A stretch of DNA of 64,000 nt, from NCBI GenBank assembly GCA_041399065.1, contig JAWKTN010000001.1:868001-932000 (forward strand), read 5' to 3'. Positions 45,044-53,651 of the stretch are shown in pieces. A program made the translations under genes and the position numbers. Numbering within the stretch: position 1 is the first letter of the stretch; each line of letters opens with the position of its first letter. Source of the stretch: JAGQPD01 sp020426865. GTDB lineage: Bacteria; Planctomycetota; Planctomycetia; Pirellulales; Pirellulaceae. The notes beneath the pieces were generated by a model. It saw only the letters and a program-made list of their open reading frames with translations, ran no database searches and was not told where the DNA came from.

Positions 45044-45066
45044 GATACCTCGAGGTTCGAGGTATC
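45044..45066. terminator. Strong hairpin between convergent genes
   Basis: GATACCTCGA (45044-45053) and TCGAGGTATC (45057-45066) form a perfect 10-base stem with a 3-base loop, 26 bases after the kinase stop. It has no T-run, so it is only a probable bidirectional terminator or RNA-end structure. Confidence 0.5.
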
Positions 45067-45077
45067 CCAATGTTCCA

Positions 45078-45092
45078 CGGCTGGGACAGCGG
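45078..45092. repeat. Dispersed palindromic repeat, imperfect copy
   Basis: CGGCTGGGACAGCGG with one arm mismatch, preceded by TGTTCCA, between the hairpin and the stop of the HD gene. Confidence 0.7.
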
Positions 45093-45115
45093 TGGCACTT
45101 TCGATGTCAGGCCGC

Positions 45116-45673
45116 TTACGTAACCAAGCCCAACTCCTCGGCGATCGATGCCATGGCGTCGATTACAAATTGAATGTGTTCGTTCAATTCCACGCCCAAC
45201 TCCTCGGCCCCTCGCACAATATCGTCACGGCTGACGTTGGCAGCAAATCCTTTGGACTTCATCTTCTTCCGGACGCTCGAAGCCTGCATCCCGCGGATCC
45301 CTTCAGGGCGAACCATCGCGGTCGCCGTACAAAACCCTGCTAGTTCGTCGCACGCGAATAGCGATCGATCCATCAACGATACCCGCGGACAATCGTCCAG
45401 GTAATCGGCGTGCGATTTGATCGCATAGATGACGTCAGCCGGATAACCAAGTTCGGTAAGGATAGCGGCCCCTTTCAGCGGATGATCGGGCGGGTTGGGC
45501 CACCGTTCGTAGTCAAAATCATGCAGCAGCCCGACAATCCCCCAACGCTCCACATCCTCGTCGAATTTTACAGCATAAGCACGCATCGCCACTTCCACCG
45601 CCAACATATGCTTGCGCAGACTGTCGCTCTGTGTGTACTCGGTCATCAATCGATAGGCATCGTCACGTTGCAC
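45116..45673 (-). CDS. HD-domain phosphohydrolase
   Basis: 185 residues from the GTG at 45671-45673, with GGGGGA 5-6 bases upstream. The HD signature is intact: SLRKHMLAVEVAMR (His22), LLHDFDYERWPNPPDHPLKG (His51-Asp52 and His64), IYAIKSHAD (His88). This arrangement (H...HD...H) coordinates metal for phosphate-ester hydrolysis; HDIG-type proteins of this size act on nucleotides or similar. The rest (DRSLFACDELAGFCTATAMV, then KGFAANVSRDDIVRGAEEL) is typical of the small bacterial HD family. The exact substrate is unknown. Monocistronic and cytoplasmic. Confidence 0.93.
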   Translation of the reverse strand: MQRDDAYRLMTEYTQSDSLRKHMLAVEVAMRAYAVKFDEDVERWGIVGLLHDFDYERWPNPPDHPLKGAAILTELGYPADVIYAIKSHADYLDDCPRVSLMDRSLFACDELAGFCTATAMVRPEGIRGMQASSVRKKMKSKGFAANVSRDDIVRGAEELGVELNEHIQFVIDAMASIAEELGLVT

Positions 45674-45925
45674 GGCTTCCCCCGTAGCTTGAATGTCCCA
45701 AGTCGTGCTCTTGCTGGCCCAACGGATTGCGGGCGGACTCGTTGTTTCTGTACCGCATGGAAAAGTGCTACCGTATTTTACTCGACCCGGTGAGTCAAGC
45801 TACCTGCTGACCGTCAATCCGCTCGACTCAGAGGGTCAAGCCGCGGAACGGCGGGAGGGCCGATACCATTGGCAATTTGTTCGATGTATAATGGTGGTCA
45901 ACCACTTACCATAGGGAGTGCAAAC

Positions 45926-48900
45926 GTGAAATCCATTTGTGTTCCTCACAGACCACCCTGCCCCGCCATGTTCCGTTTTCACACTGCGATTTTCCTGGCG
46001 TTTTCCGTGCTCACGCTTTCCACGGAATCGTTGGCCGAAGTGCCATCCGGCAGTTCCGATTTGGAATACAATCGCGACATCCGGCCGATTCTCGCAGAGA
46101 ACTGTTTTGCTTGTCACGGAGCCGACAGTGCCGCGCGCAAAGCGGACTTGCGACTTGACAAACGTGAGGCGGCGATCGACGCCGGGGCGATTACGGCCAG
46201 CGAACCAGACGCGAGTGAATTGATCGCTCGCATCAAGACCACCGACCCCGACCTGCTAATGCCACCGCCGGCCACAAAGAAGACACTCAGCGCCGAACAA
46301 GTTGCGCTACTGGAAAAATGGATTGCCGCCGGTGCGGAATACCAACCGCACTGGTCTTTCATCCCGCCCCAAAGACCAGAACCCCCAACCACGGCCGAAA
46401 CGGCGTGGGCCAAGAACGCGATCGATAAATTCGTGTTGTCAAAGCTGGAATCCATGGGTTTGACACCGGCACCAGAGGTCGATTCCCTAACATTTTTCCG
46501 TCGCTTGCATCTCGACATCACCGGCCTGCCCCCCTCCCCCGATGAAGCTCGACGCTTCGCCCGCGACTACGGCGCGCAGGGTGACCAAGCGGTGTCCGAA
46601 TGGATCGATCGGCTGATGGCCGATTCTACCTGGGGTGAACACCGCGCTCGCTACTGGCTGGATGCCGCCCGCTACGCCGACACGCACGGCTTACATTTCG
46701 ACAACTATCGGGAAATGTGGCCCTACCGCGACTGGGTGATCCGAGCCTTCAACGCCAACCAACCCTTTGATCAATTTGTCGTTGAGCAGCTCGCCGGCGA
46801 TTTGCTACAAAACCCCACGATGGACCAACGGATCGCGACGGGCTTCCAACGTTGCAATATTACCACCAATGAAGGTGGCACGATCGCCGAAGAAAACCTT
46901 GCGATCTATGCCGCCGACCGCGTCCAGACTTTTGGCTGGGTGTTTCTCGGCATGACTATCAATTGCTGTCAATGCCACGATCACAAATTCGATCCGCTCA
47001 CGATGCGGGACTTTTACTCGCTGGCCGCCTACTTCCGTAATACGACGCAAAAGCATGTCGACGGAAACGTCAAGGACGGTCTTGGTCCGGTAATCGTTGT
47101 GCCAACCGGGGACGATCTGACCAGGTGGAATGCCTTGCCAGGAGAGATTGCCAGCGCCACCAAGGCACGCGACGAACGCCGACAGAATGCGCGCGACGAA
47201 TTCGACCAGTGGGTTGCGGGAATCACGCCCGAATCGATCGATTCGGCGATACCAAACGATGCGCTGTTGTTGCATCTGCCATTGAACGAAGGCGCTGGCC
47301 GCGTCTTCCACGCCGTCAACGCTCCTCCCGCAGAATCGCCGGAAACAACCGATGTGCCGTCTCCATCGGCAACATTCGAAGCCACTGTGGACGTCCAGTG
47401 GGTCGCCGATGGCAAGCTCGGAGCTGCTCCGGTAATCCGCCCCGGCAGCGCCGTTCGTTTGGGGAATTCGGGCAACTTTGATCGGCAACAGAACTACACC
47501 ATCGCCGCATGGTTCAAGCCAGCATCGGAGTCGACCGGCGGTATCGTCGCACGGATGGACGAGCAGCAGAACTATCGTGGCTGGGACCTTTGGCAGCAGG
47601 GTCGTAACCTGGCTGTGCATATCATCGATCATTGGCCCGACAATGCCATCAAAGTCGTGACGAAAGATGCCGTTCTCGCCACAGGCGCGTGGCAACACAT
47701 CGCTGCGACCTACGACGGCTCTGGTAAGCCGAGCGGTATCAAGATTTACGTCAATGGCAAACGGGTCGACTTGCGAACCGAAACCGGCACGCTGACTGAC
47801 GACGCTGACATCCGTACCGACACACCTCTGCGACTAGGCGGCCGTAGCAATTCGCAGATCGTCGACGGCGCAGCGATCCAGGACCTGCGACTTTATGCCC
47901 GAGCGCTCCCGGACAGTGAGCTACACTCCATTTACAGCGTCGCGCCACTACGAGCACTATTGGAAGTGCCGCGTGACCAATTGGCCGACGCACAGAAGAA
48001 TGCGTTGTACGAGCACTTCTTGCAGTCGGTAGACGATCAGTATCCCGTCCTGGCCCGAAGCGTATCGGACCTGGAAGCAGAACGCGAAGCGATTCGAGCT
48101 CGAAGTCCCGTGACACACGTCCAGGAAGAACGACCCGATTCGCAACCGATGACGAATATTCTGCTGCGTGGGGAATACGACAAGCTCGGAGAGGAGGTTG
48201 CGGCAAACACACCAGCGTCAATGCACGCCTTGGCCGACAATGCGCCGAACAACCGGTTAGGGTTGGCACAATGGGTCGTAGACCCGGCCAATCCGCTGAC
48301 GGCTCGAGTGACCGTCAATCGCTTTTGGCAGGAGTTGTTTGGACGCGGCATCGTCGTATCGGCCGAGGACTTTGGCGTGATGGGAAGCCTCCCCAGTCAC
48401 CCGGAATTGCTCGATTGGCTGGCCGTCGAGTTCCGCGATTCAGGCTGGAATATCAAAGCGTTTTATAAAATGATGTTCATGAGTGCGACGTATCGGCAAT
48501 CGTCGATAGCGACCGAGGCGAAGCTGGAGTTGGATCGTGACAACGTGTTCCTATCGCGAGGCCCCCGCTTTCGGATGGATGCCGAAATGGTCCGCGACTA
48601 TGCACTTTCCGCCAGTAAGTTGCTCAGCGAAAAAATGTATGGCCCGAGCGTCAAGCCATATCAGCCGGAGGCGATCTGGAACGTCGTCGGCCTGCCGGGA
48701 GGGAACACTCGCGATTACAAGCAAGACACGGGTGAGTCGCTGTACCGCCGCACGCTATATAGTTTTTGGAAGCGTATGGCCCCGCCGCCGAATATGGAAG
48801 CCTTCAACGCACCAAGTCGCGAGATCTGCACTGTGCGGCGCGAACGTACCAACACGCCATTACAGGCTTTGGTGACGCTGAATGACCCGCAGTTCGTAGA

Positions 48901-49198
48901 AGCCGCTCGCCATTTGGCCGAACTGGCACTGACCGGTGAACACGAAGACGACACGTTGATCGCCAATTGGATCGGTTGGCAGGTGCTCGGGCGATCGCTT
49001 CAGGAAGACGAAGTGAGCGTAATTCTTGCGTCGAAATTGAAGTATCTGGAGTTTTACGAAGGCCATCGCGAGGAAGCCGCGGCATTGACGCATGTGGGCG
49101 ATTCCGCTGCGAGCACCCACGAAAATGTCGCGATCCTGGCCGCTTGGACGATGACCTGCAATCAACTGCTCAATTTGGACGAAACACTTTGTAAGTGA
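45926..49198 (+). CDS. Secreted planctomycete cytochrome c-like / DUF1549 / LamG / DUF1553 protein
   Basis: 1090 residues from the GTG at 45926, with AGGGAG about 8 bases upstream. A signal peptide follows (MFRFHTAIFLAFSVLTLSTE ...). NCFACHGAD gives the CxxCH haem-attachment motif of the planctomycete cytochrome C domain (about residue 61). DUF1549 spans about 158-370 (DKFVLSKLESMGLTPAPEVD, LHLDITGLPPSPDE, YWLDAARYADTHG). A LamG-like domain lies at about 488-668 (NYTIAAWFKP, RGWDLWQQGRNL). DUF1553 follows (about 771-1045: RLGLAQWVVDPANPLTARVTVNRFWQELFGRGIV split across it). The protein is probably periplasmic and is almost always paired with a DUF1501 protein, as here (39-base gap). The pair has been linked to polysaccharide metabolism by context only. 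Confidence 0.93.
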   Translation: MKSICVPHRPPCPAMFRFHTAIFLAFSVLTLSTESLAEVPSGSSDLEYNRDIRPILAENCFACHGADSAARKADLRLDKREAAIDAGAITASEPDASELIARIKTTDPDLLMPPPATKKTLSAEQVALLEKWIAAGAEYQPHWSFIPPQRPEPPTTAETAWAKNAIDKFVLSKLESMGLTPAPEVDSLTFFRRLHLDITGLPPSPDEARRFARDYGAQGDQAVSEWIDRLMADSTWGEHRARYWLDAARYADTHGLHFDNYREMWPYRDWVIRAFNANQPFDQFVVEQLAGDLLQNPTMDQRIATGFQRCNITTNEGGTIAEENLAIYAADRVQTFGWVFLGMTINCCQCHDHKFDPLTMRDFYSLAAYFRNTTQKHVDGNVKDGLGPVIVVPTGDDLTRWNALPGEIASATKARDERRQNARDEFDQWVAGITPESIDSAIPNDALLLHLPLNEGAGRVFHAVNAPPAESPETTDVPSPSATFEATVDVQWVADGKLGAAPVIRPGSAVRLGNSGNFDRQQNYTIAAWFKPASESTGGIVARMDEQQNYRGWDLWQQGRNLAVHIIDHWPDNAIKVVTKDAVLATGAWQHIAATYDGSGKPSGIKIYVNGKRVDLRTETGTLTDDADIRTDTPLRLGGRSNSQIVDGAAIQDLRLYARALPDSELHSIYSVAPLRALLEVPRDQLADAQKNALYEHFLQSVDDQYPVLARSVSDLEAEREAIRARSPVTHVQEERPDSQPMTNILLRGEYDKLGEEVAANTPASMHALADNAPNNRLGLAQWVVDPANPLTARVTVNRFWQELFGRGIVVSAEDFGVMGSLPSHPELLDWLAVEFRDSGWNIKAFYKMMFMSATYRQSSIATEAKLELDRDNVFLSRGPRFRMDAEMVRDYALSASKLLSEKMYGPSVKPYQPEAIWNVVGLPGGNTRDYKQDTGESLYRRTLYSFWKRMAPPPNMEAFNAPSREICTVRRERTNTPLQALVTLNDPQFVEAARHLAELALTGEHEDDTLIANWIGWQVLGRSLQEDEVSVILASKLKYLEFYEGHREEAAALTHVGDSAASTHENVAILAAWTMTCNQLLNLDETLCK

Positions 49199-49237
49199 TA
49201 TGGATCAGATTTCCGTATCGTAATTTGAGGAACTAAC

Positions 49238-50686
49238 ATGGAACGCTCAACCGACAGCAACCTGTGGACTCGCCGCCAGTTCTTTTCCAGCGGACGGTGC
49301 CTGCTGGGTGGGACCGCGTTGGCCACTCTCCTGGGCGACTCGCTGGCACGTGCCGAAAACTTGCCCGGAGCGATCGGACCGCATTTCGCACCCAGAGCGA
49401 AACGCGTCATCTATTTGCATATGGTCGGTGGACCTTCGCAGATGGATTTGTTCGACTACAAACCCGTGATGGATCAATGGTACGACAAGGAATTACCCGA
49501 CTCGATTCGCATGGGACAACGGTTGACCACCATGACCAGTGGTCAGTCGCGATTTCCTGTCGCACCATCAAAGTTTAAATTCCATCAAGCAGGGGAGTGT
49601 GGCATGTGGATGAATGCCGACCTGCTGCCGTGGTTGGCAAAGAAAGCCGATGATATCTGCTGGATTCGCAGTATGTACACCGAAGCGATCAATCACGAGC
49701 CGGCGATGATGGCGATGCAAACAGGAACCCAAGTCGCGGGGCGCCCCTGCCTCGGCTCTTGGGCGGCCTATGGCTTGGGCTCCATGAATTTGGACCTTCC
49801 GTCGTTTGTCGTCCTGGTCGCCATTCCCAGCAATCGTGAACAGGAACAGGCGATTTCCTCGCGATTGTGGAACGCCGGGTTCCTGCCGGGAGAATATGCC
49901 GGAGTCTCGTTCCGCAGCCAAGGCGATCCGATTCTGTATATCGGCAATCCGCCCGGCGTGCCCACCAACATCCGGCGTCAATCGATCGATGCCATTAATC
50001 AGTTGAACCAACTGAATTACTCGAGGCTGTCTGACCCCGATACGCAAACGCGAATCCATCAGTATGAAATGGCGTTTCGGATGCAAGCCAGTGTCCCTGA
50101 GTTGACCGATTTGGGACAAGAGTCGGAGCATACGTTTGAGCTGTACGGCGAGGCCGCAAAGAAGCCAGGGACCTTCGCCAATACCGTTTTGATGGCACGC
50201 CGGTTGGCCGAACGGGGGGTCCGGTTTGTCCAGGTCTACCACAACAACTGGGATCATCATGCCAACGTAGCGACTCGAATGCCCGACCAGTGCGGCGATG
50301 TGGATCAGCCATGTTATGCGTTGCTGGAGGACCTTCGACAACGCGGGATGCTGGAAGACACGCTCGTGATTTGGGGCGGGGAATTCGGGCGAACGATTTA
50401 TACGCAAGGAACGCTCTCGCGCGAGAACTACGGCCGTGATCATCATCCTCGTTGTTTTACGATGTGGATGGCCGGTGGCGGCGCGCGGGGCGGGACGATC
50501 TACGGTGAGACCGACGATTTTTCATACAACATCGTCCGCGATCCGGTACACATTCGCGATTTTCACGCCACCATTTTGCACCTGATGGGATTTGATCACG
50601 AACGATTCACGCATCGCTTCCAAGGTCTCGATGCCCGCTTGACCGGCGTGTTGCCGGCCCGCGTGATTCCGGACCTGATTGCGTAA
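49238..50686 (+). CDS. DUF1501 protein, Tat-exported, sulfatase-like fold
   Basis: 482 residues, ATG with GAGGA 7 bases upstream. TRRQFFSSGRCLLGGTALAT is a twin-arginine signal. The DUF1501 pattern is clear: FAPRAKRVIYLHMVGGPSQMDLFDYKP, then KFHQAGECGMWMNADLLPWL, ADDICWIRSMYTEAINHEPA, VRFVQVYHNNWDHHANVATR, and EDTLVIWGGEFGRTIYTQG. This family is related to alkaline phosphatase/sulfatase folds, and its role is still unclear. Gene order DUF1553-DUF1501 is standard for planctomycetes and suggests a functional pair in the periplasm. The product ends LTGVLPARVIPDLIA. Confidence 0.95.
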   Translation: MERSTDSNLWTRRQFFSSGRCLLGGTALATLLGDSLARAENLPGAIGPHFAPRAKRVIYLHMVGGPSQMDLFDYKPVMDQWYDKELPDSIRMGQRLTTMTSGQSRFPVAPSKFKFHQAGECGMWMNADLLPWLAKKADDICWIRSMYTEAINHEPAMMAMQTGTQVAGRPCLGSWAAYGLGSMNLDLPSFVVLVAIPSNREQEQAISSRLWNAGFLPGEYAGVSFRSQGDPILYIGNPPGVPTNIRRQSIDAINQLNQLNYSRLSDPDTQTRIHQYEMAFRMQASVPELTDLGQESEHTFELYGEAAKKPGTFANTVLMARRLAERGVRFVQVYHNNWDHHANVATRMPDQCGDVDQPCYALLEDLRQRGMLEDTLVIWGGEFGRTIYTQGTLSRENYGRDHHPRCFTMWMAGGGARGGTIYGETDDFSYNIVRDPVHIRDFHATILHLMGFDHERFTHRFQGLDARLTGVLPARVIPDLIA

Positions 50687-50687
50687 T

Positions 50688-50729
50688 GCGTCGCCGATTG
50701 CTCGAGAAATCACGAACGCTATGCGACGC
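50688..50729. terminator. Weak inverted repeat between convergent genes
   Basis: GCGTCGC (50688-50694) and GCGACGC (50723-50729) could pair with a 28-base loop, right after the DUF1501 stop. No T-run; low confidence. Confidence 0.25.
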
Positions 50730-50740
50730 GAGCGATGGTG

Positions 50741-51223
50741 CTAAACCACGGCGTACTGCCGTTTGGCAACGAACGGAACGGTCAGCACCGGGCATTCAGC
50801 GCGGCGCACCAGCGCATCGGCCACACTCCCAGCGATCGCCGATCCGAGAGCGGTTCGTCGACGTCCGCCAACCACGATCAGTTCTACTCTTTGCTTTTTG
50901 GCAAAATCCATCAACGCCTGAACAACGTCAGTCGTCTTGGCACTGCCCGGCTGACCGAATAATAGGCGATGTTCGTACTTGACCGTTCGATCGACTGGCT
51001 TGACGCGCCTCAAACGCTGAAATTCCTCCGAGTCCGGAATGGGTTCTTCATCGAACAACTCGCCGACCGGATAGGGCTCGATGTCAGCAACGTGGGCAAT
51101 GGTCATTTTGGCGTTCAGGCATTTTGCCAGATACGTCGCGAATTCCAATGCCTGGTCGCTAGAATCGGAATAATTTGTCGCCAGCAGGATTTTCTTGTTC
51201 GTCGCGAGCTTCTTGTTTGTCAT
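50741..51223 (-). CDS. Universal stress protein (UspA family)
   Basis: 160 residues from the ATG at 51221-51223, with GAGGAG 8 bases upstream; a longer frame to 51265 lacks this. KKILLATNYSDSSDQALEFA is the Usp start. The ATP-binding-type loop is visible near the C-terminus as VVGGRRRTALGSAIAGSVADALVRRAECPVLTV, matching the G-2x-G-9x-G(S/T) pattern. It is cytoplasmic; the family binds ATP and responds to stress, but the trigger is unknown. Its stop meets the DUF1501 stop across a short gap. Confidence 0.95.
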   Translation of the reverse strand: MTNKKLATNKKILLATNYSDSSDQALEFATYLAKCLNAKMTIAHVADIEPYPVGELFDEEPIPDSEEFQRLRRVKPVDRTVKYEHRLLFGQPGSAKTTDVVQALMDFAKKQRVELIVVGGRRRTALGSAIAGSVADALVRRAECPVLTVPFVAKRQYAVV

Positions 51224-51302
51224 TGCCAAGTCTCCTCGTTCCTTCGGGCACGCCGTGAGTTCCATTTCCGCACTCGATCAGCCCAACACCGCTCAGTCTA
51301 AA

Positions 51303-51362
51303 GTTCCCCAGCTGGCTTTATGTTCCCCAGCTGGTTCGCTCTATGTTCCCCAACCGGCTCTC
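51303..51362. repeat. Three direct repeats of a GTTCCCC unit
   Basis: GTTCCCCAGCTGG begins at 51303 and 51322, and GTTCCCCAACCGG at 51345, each followed by CTNTAT-like bases. Spacing is 19 and 23 bases. Confidence 0.7.
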
Positions 51363-51376
51363 TATCGTGTTCTTCT

Positions 51377-51393
51377 ACGGCTGGGACAGCCGT
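51377..51393. repeat. Dispersed palindromic repeat, copy
   Basis: ACGGCTGGGACAGCCGT, identical to the unit at 1820, followed by GTAACATTCG. Confidence 0.8.
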
Positions 51394-51612
51394 GTAACAT
51401 TCGCAGCAAACCGAATGCCAATCGCTGACATCGGCACCGATGTGCGCTAGTGAAATACGACTCAGATCGTGATCGATTCTCTTGCGGACAGTACGAACCG
51501 TTTCGGTTACCTTGGCTCATCGTGGCAATGAGGGCGACGCGAAGCCGCAGACGGGTTGCAAGAACCGCATTCGGGCGAACGACGTGAGGCCTGACGGCGG
51601 AAGAAGGAAAGA

Positions 51613-51629
51613 ACGGCTGGGACAGCCGC
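51613..51629. repeat. Dispersed palindromic repeat, copy
   Basis: ACGGCTGGGACAGCCGC, one base from perfect, followed by GGAACATTCG like its neighbour 236 bases away. Confidence 0.8.
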
Positions 51630-51666
51630 GGAACATTCGAGTGCCTCCAGAGAATTTTTCCAGCAG

Positions 51667-51743
51667 TGGAGATGCGGGGGCTCGAACCCATAACCCCCGG
51701 CTTGCAAAGCCGGGAGACTACCTTCGCTAACACTATATCTACC
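51667..51743 (-). tRNA. tRNA-Ala(UGC)-like, probably degenerate
   Basis: On the minus strand, 77 bases end in CATCTCCA. The anticodon arm is intact: CCGGC, loop TTTGCAA, GCCGG, with anticodon TGC for alanine. The T-loop TTCGAGC is present, but only three of five T-stem pairs form. The acceptor 5' strand reads GGTAGAT, which pairs with ATCTCC only if the T is bulged, and the D-arm does not fold cleanly. A working tRNA is therefore doubtful; a pseudogene or leftover att fragment is more likely. A plus-strand frame here (MEMRGLEPITPGLQSR) is the familiar antisense-tRNA artefact. Confidence 0.55.
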
Positions 51744-51773
51744 AACAACTTAGGTAAACGCCAAACCGTCGAT

Positions 51774-52004
51774 GTGCCCAAAAGTGCGCCCTGCGCCCCG
51801 GACATTTTCAGCGATCCGCTGGTCCCGATTCAACAAGCTGCCATCGCACGGCAGCAGGCCTACGACGCTCTAGTGGCTGCTCTGGCAATTCGCGACGCTG
51901 TCCCTGAAACAGCAACCGATGCCCTGTCGGCTGCCTACGAGGCTGCGACCGCTGCTTTCGTCAACGCGTTGGTGGCATGGTCCGTAAGTAAGTCGAGTAG
52001 ATAG
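51774..52004 (+). CDS. Small Ala-rich orphan protein
   Basis: 76 residues from a GTG at 51774, or longer if the frame through the antisense tRNA is used. The sequence is strongly helical and Ala-rich (PIQQAAIARQQAYDALVAALAIRD, then ALSAAYEAATAAFVNALVAW). I recognise no family and see no strong ribosome site; GTAAAC is nearby. It could be a remnant of a mobile element beside the tRNA-like sequence, or a spurious frame. Confidence is limited. Confidence 0.35.
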   Translation: MPKSAPCAPDIFSDPLVPIQQAAIARQQAYDALVAALAIRDAVPETATDALSAAYEAATAAFVNALVAWSVSKSSR

Positions 52005-52357
52005 CTGGATTGCACGACAACGCGCAGCAAAAGACTCAAAATTGAGAGCGCCACATCGCACCCTTTGTTGAGACCGCCAACAGCTTGGCGCAAGAATCAA
52101 CGGGCGTACCACGACAAGAACGGTCCTGCTGTCGGTTCAGAAACGCCCACAATGATCAACGTATGTTCGTCCGACAAAAACAGATACTTTAGATTGTCGA
52201 GTTTCACGGAGTTTTCGGTCTCGAAGCTGGCAATGTGATTGCCCCTCATGCCCAGCGGGGGGACGTGGTTGCTCGCGGCGGACGAATATGAAGTACCTTA
52301 TGCAAAACACGATTTCAAGTGTGCGCGTATGACACGGCGGAGAAGCAGGACGGACTC
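52005..52357. other. Intergenic region with a decayed minus-strand fragment
   Basis: No intact gene. A minus-strand fragment (52097-52262) is described separately; the rest shows no feature. Confidence 0.4.
52097..52262 (-). pseudogene. Possible eroded LRR-like fragment
   Basis: One minus frame ending at the TGA at 52097-52099 reads LGMRGNHIASFETENSVKLD followed by NLKYLFLSD, which resembles two leucine-rich units such as LDLGFNQITNIESGDFDGLD / NLQWLNLGG in the gene at 54524. It has no start and no signal peptide. The similarity is short and could be chance. Confidence 0.25.
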
Positions 52358-53389
52358 TCACGCCTTCGATGAAGGATGTGGCCTCATCGAACTTAGCACG
52401 AAGATGAGGACGGTAATCATCCCGAGAGCGGCGGGCTCGGGAACGGTCGTCCACGTGGCTTCGTAGATGTCGAAGTCAGCAGAACTGTTCGCCGAGGTGA
52501 AGTAGATCTTTGAGCCGGACTTCGGCCAGTCGGTCGTCAGAAACGGGTCGAATGTAGCAGCCTGAAAGTGGAGGTTGTCGCTGCCGGGGAAAGCCAATTC
52601 CAAACGCTGTGGCGTTCCAAAATCCTGGCTCGTACTCGATCGGATTGAAACGTAGATGTCGGGCCGCAGGTACCCAGGTTCCGCGCGACTATAGAACAGA
52701 GCTAAGCCGTTGCCAGTAATGTAAGGATGCCAATCTTCGCGGTTCGCAGCGTTTACATCCGTAATGGGCAGTGGGGCGCCAAACGAATCGTCAACCGACT
52801 CGCGTGTCGCAATGAAGAGATCCGAGTTCGTGCCGTTGGCGCCAACTGACCCTGAAAAAACGGCAGTGAGCCGATCATCCGTGAAGCGAATTCCCGCCGC
52901 TCTGCTGTCCGGAGGCGCCGCCAATCCTAGCGCAATCGCTTCGGGTGCAGACCAATCATCATTGCGCGTTGCCCGTGTAGAAACGTAAGTCGTCGCCCCG
53001 CCGTCCCGGTCGGAGGTGAAGTGCAACCTGAGTTCATCGTCGTAAAGGAACGGATAGTGATCGCTCGCTCCGTCGACGCTCACGGATTCGATCTTAGTGA
53101 AATCGTCGAACGCTGAGGACGTCGAATCACGCGTCGCCATCCAGATGTCACGTTTGTCAGTTTGGATGTTGGAGCCGACATTCGGCCGCTCGGAGTTGAA
53201 GTACATCCTCAAACCGTCGTCCGACACCCAAGGACTCTCGTCGCGCCACGGTCCTTCTAAGCCAGCTACTGGTCGGACATCGGAGAAGTAGCCAAGTGGT
53301 TGGGCAGCCGCTCGTGAATCGAACACAAAGCTGATAGTGGACGCCGAGGTAACCAATGCGACTACGATAGTGAATATGCGACGGGCCAT
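52358..53389 (-). CDS. Secreted PEP-CTERM protein with WD40-like (PD40) repeats
   Basis: 343 residues from the ATG at 53387-53389, with AAGGAAG 7 bases upstream; a TTG further out (53413) has none. Signal peptide MARRIFTIVVALVTSASTIS. The body has TolB/PD40-type repeats: SPWVSDDGLRMYFNSERP, HYPFLYDDELRLHFTSDRDG, WHPYITGNGLALFYSRAE, PKSGSKIYFTSANSS, each with the DG/GN-x-L-x-h-Y-F-(S/T) core, probably forming a beta-propeller. The C-terminus TVPEPAALGMITVLIFVLSS followed by basic residues is a PEP-CTERM sorting tail, expected to be processed by an exosortase not in this window. Divergent from the next gene. Confidence 0.9.
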   Translation of the reverse strand: MARRIFTIVVALVTSASTISFVFDSRAAAQPLGYFSDVRPVAGLEGPWRDESPWVSDDGLRMYFNSERPNVGSNIQTDKRDIWMATRDSTSSAFDDFTKIESVSVDGASDHYPFLYDDELRLHFTSDRDGGATTYVSTRATRNDDWSAPEAIALGLAAPPDSRAAGIRFTDDRLTAVFSGSVGANGTNSDLFIATRESVDDSFGAPLPITDVNAANREDWHPYITGNGLALFYSRAEPGYLRPDIYVSIRSSTSQDFGTPQRLELAFPGSDNLHFQAATFDPFLTTDWPKSGSKIYFTSANSSADFDIYEATWTTVPEPAALGMITVLIFVLSSMRPHPSSKA

Positions 53390-53612
53390 CGAATTCTTCC
53401 TTTTGTGGTTCAATGCGAGCGGTGTCCAATATCTGTGAGTACTCCTTACTTAACTAGACGGATGTAGTGAATAGGATTTACGCGCCACGAATGTTAGCGT
53501 TTGACTAGATGACGTATTGTTACCAGCCGAACAGAGGAATACGCGAAGCCGTAAGTCACTACCTGTCAACGGTTTCAGAACTAATGACGAGTTGGGTCGA
53601 CAGCTAGCTTGG

Positions 53613-53643
53613 GTACGACTCAGGTTGTCAACTTAGATGGGAG
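53613..53643 (+). promoter_or_regulatory. Shared leader box, copy 1
   Basis: A 31-base block beginning GTACGACTCAG and ending in the ribosome site GGGAG matches the block at 55686-55716 in 27 of 31 positions. Both lie at exactly the same distance from the start codon chosen. Regulatory use is inferred from the conservation. Confidence 0.5.
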
Positions 53644-53651
53644 CAAAGCTA

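Larger units (their letters stand above)
51224..51773. other. Repeat-rich boundary region
   Basis: This stretch upstream of the Usp gene holds three copies of a GTTCCCC-type direct repeat, two copies of the dispersed palindrome and a degenerate tRNA-Ala. Open frames in it are products of these repeats or of the antisense tRNA, not genes. It marks a change from conserved genes on the left to accessory genes on the right. Confidence 0.55.

Noticed and set aside
51666..51773. An N-terminal extension beginning MEMRGLEPITPGLQSR
   Set aside because: It is the antisense of the tRNA-Ala-like sequence, a well-known source of spurious proteins.
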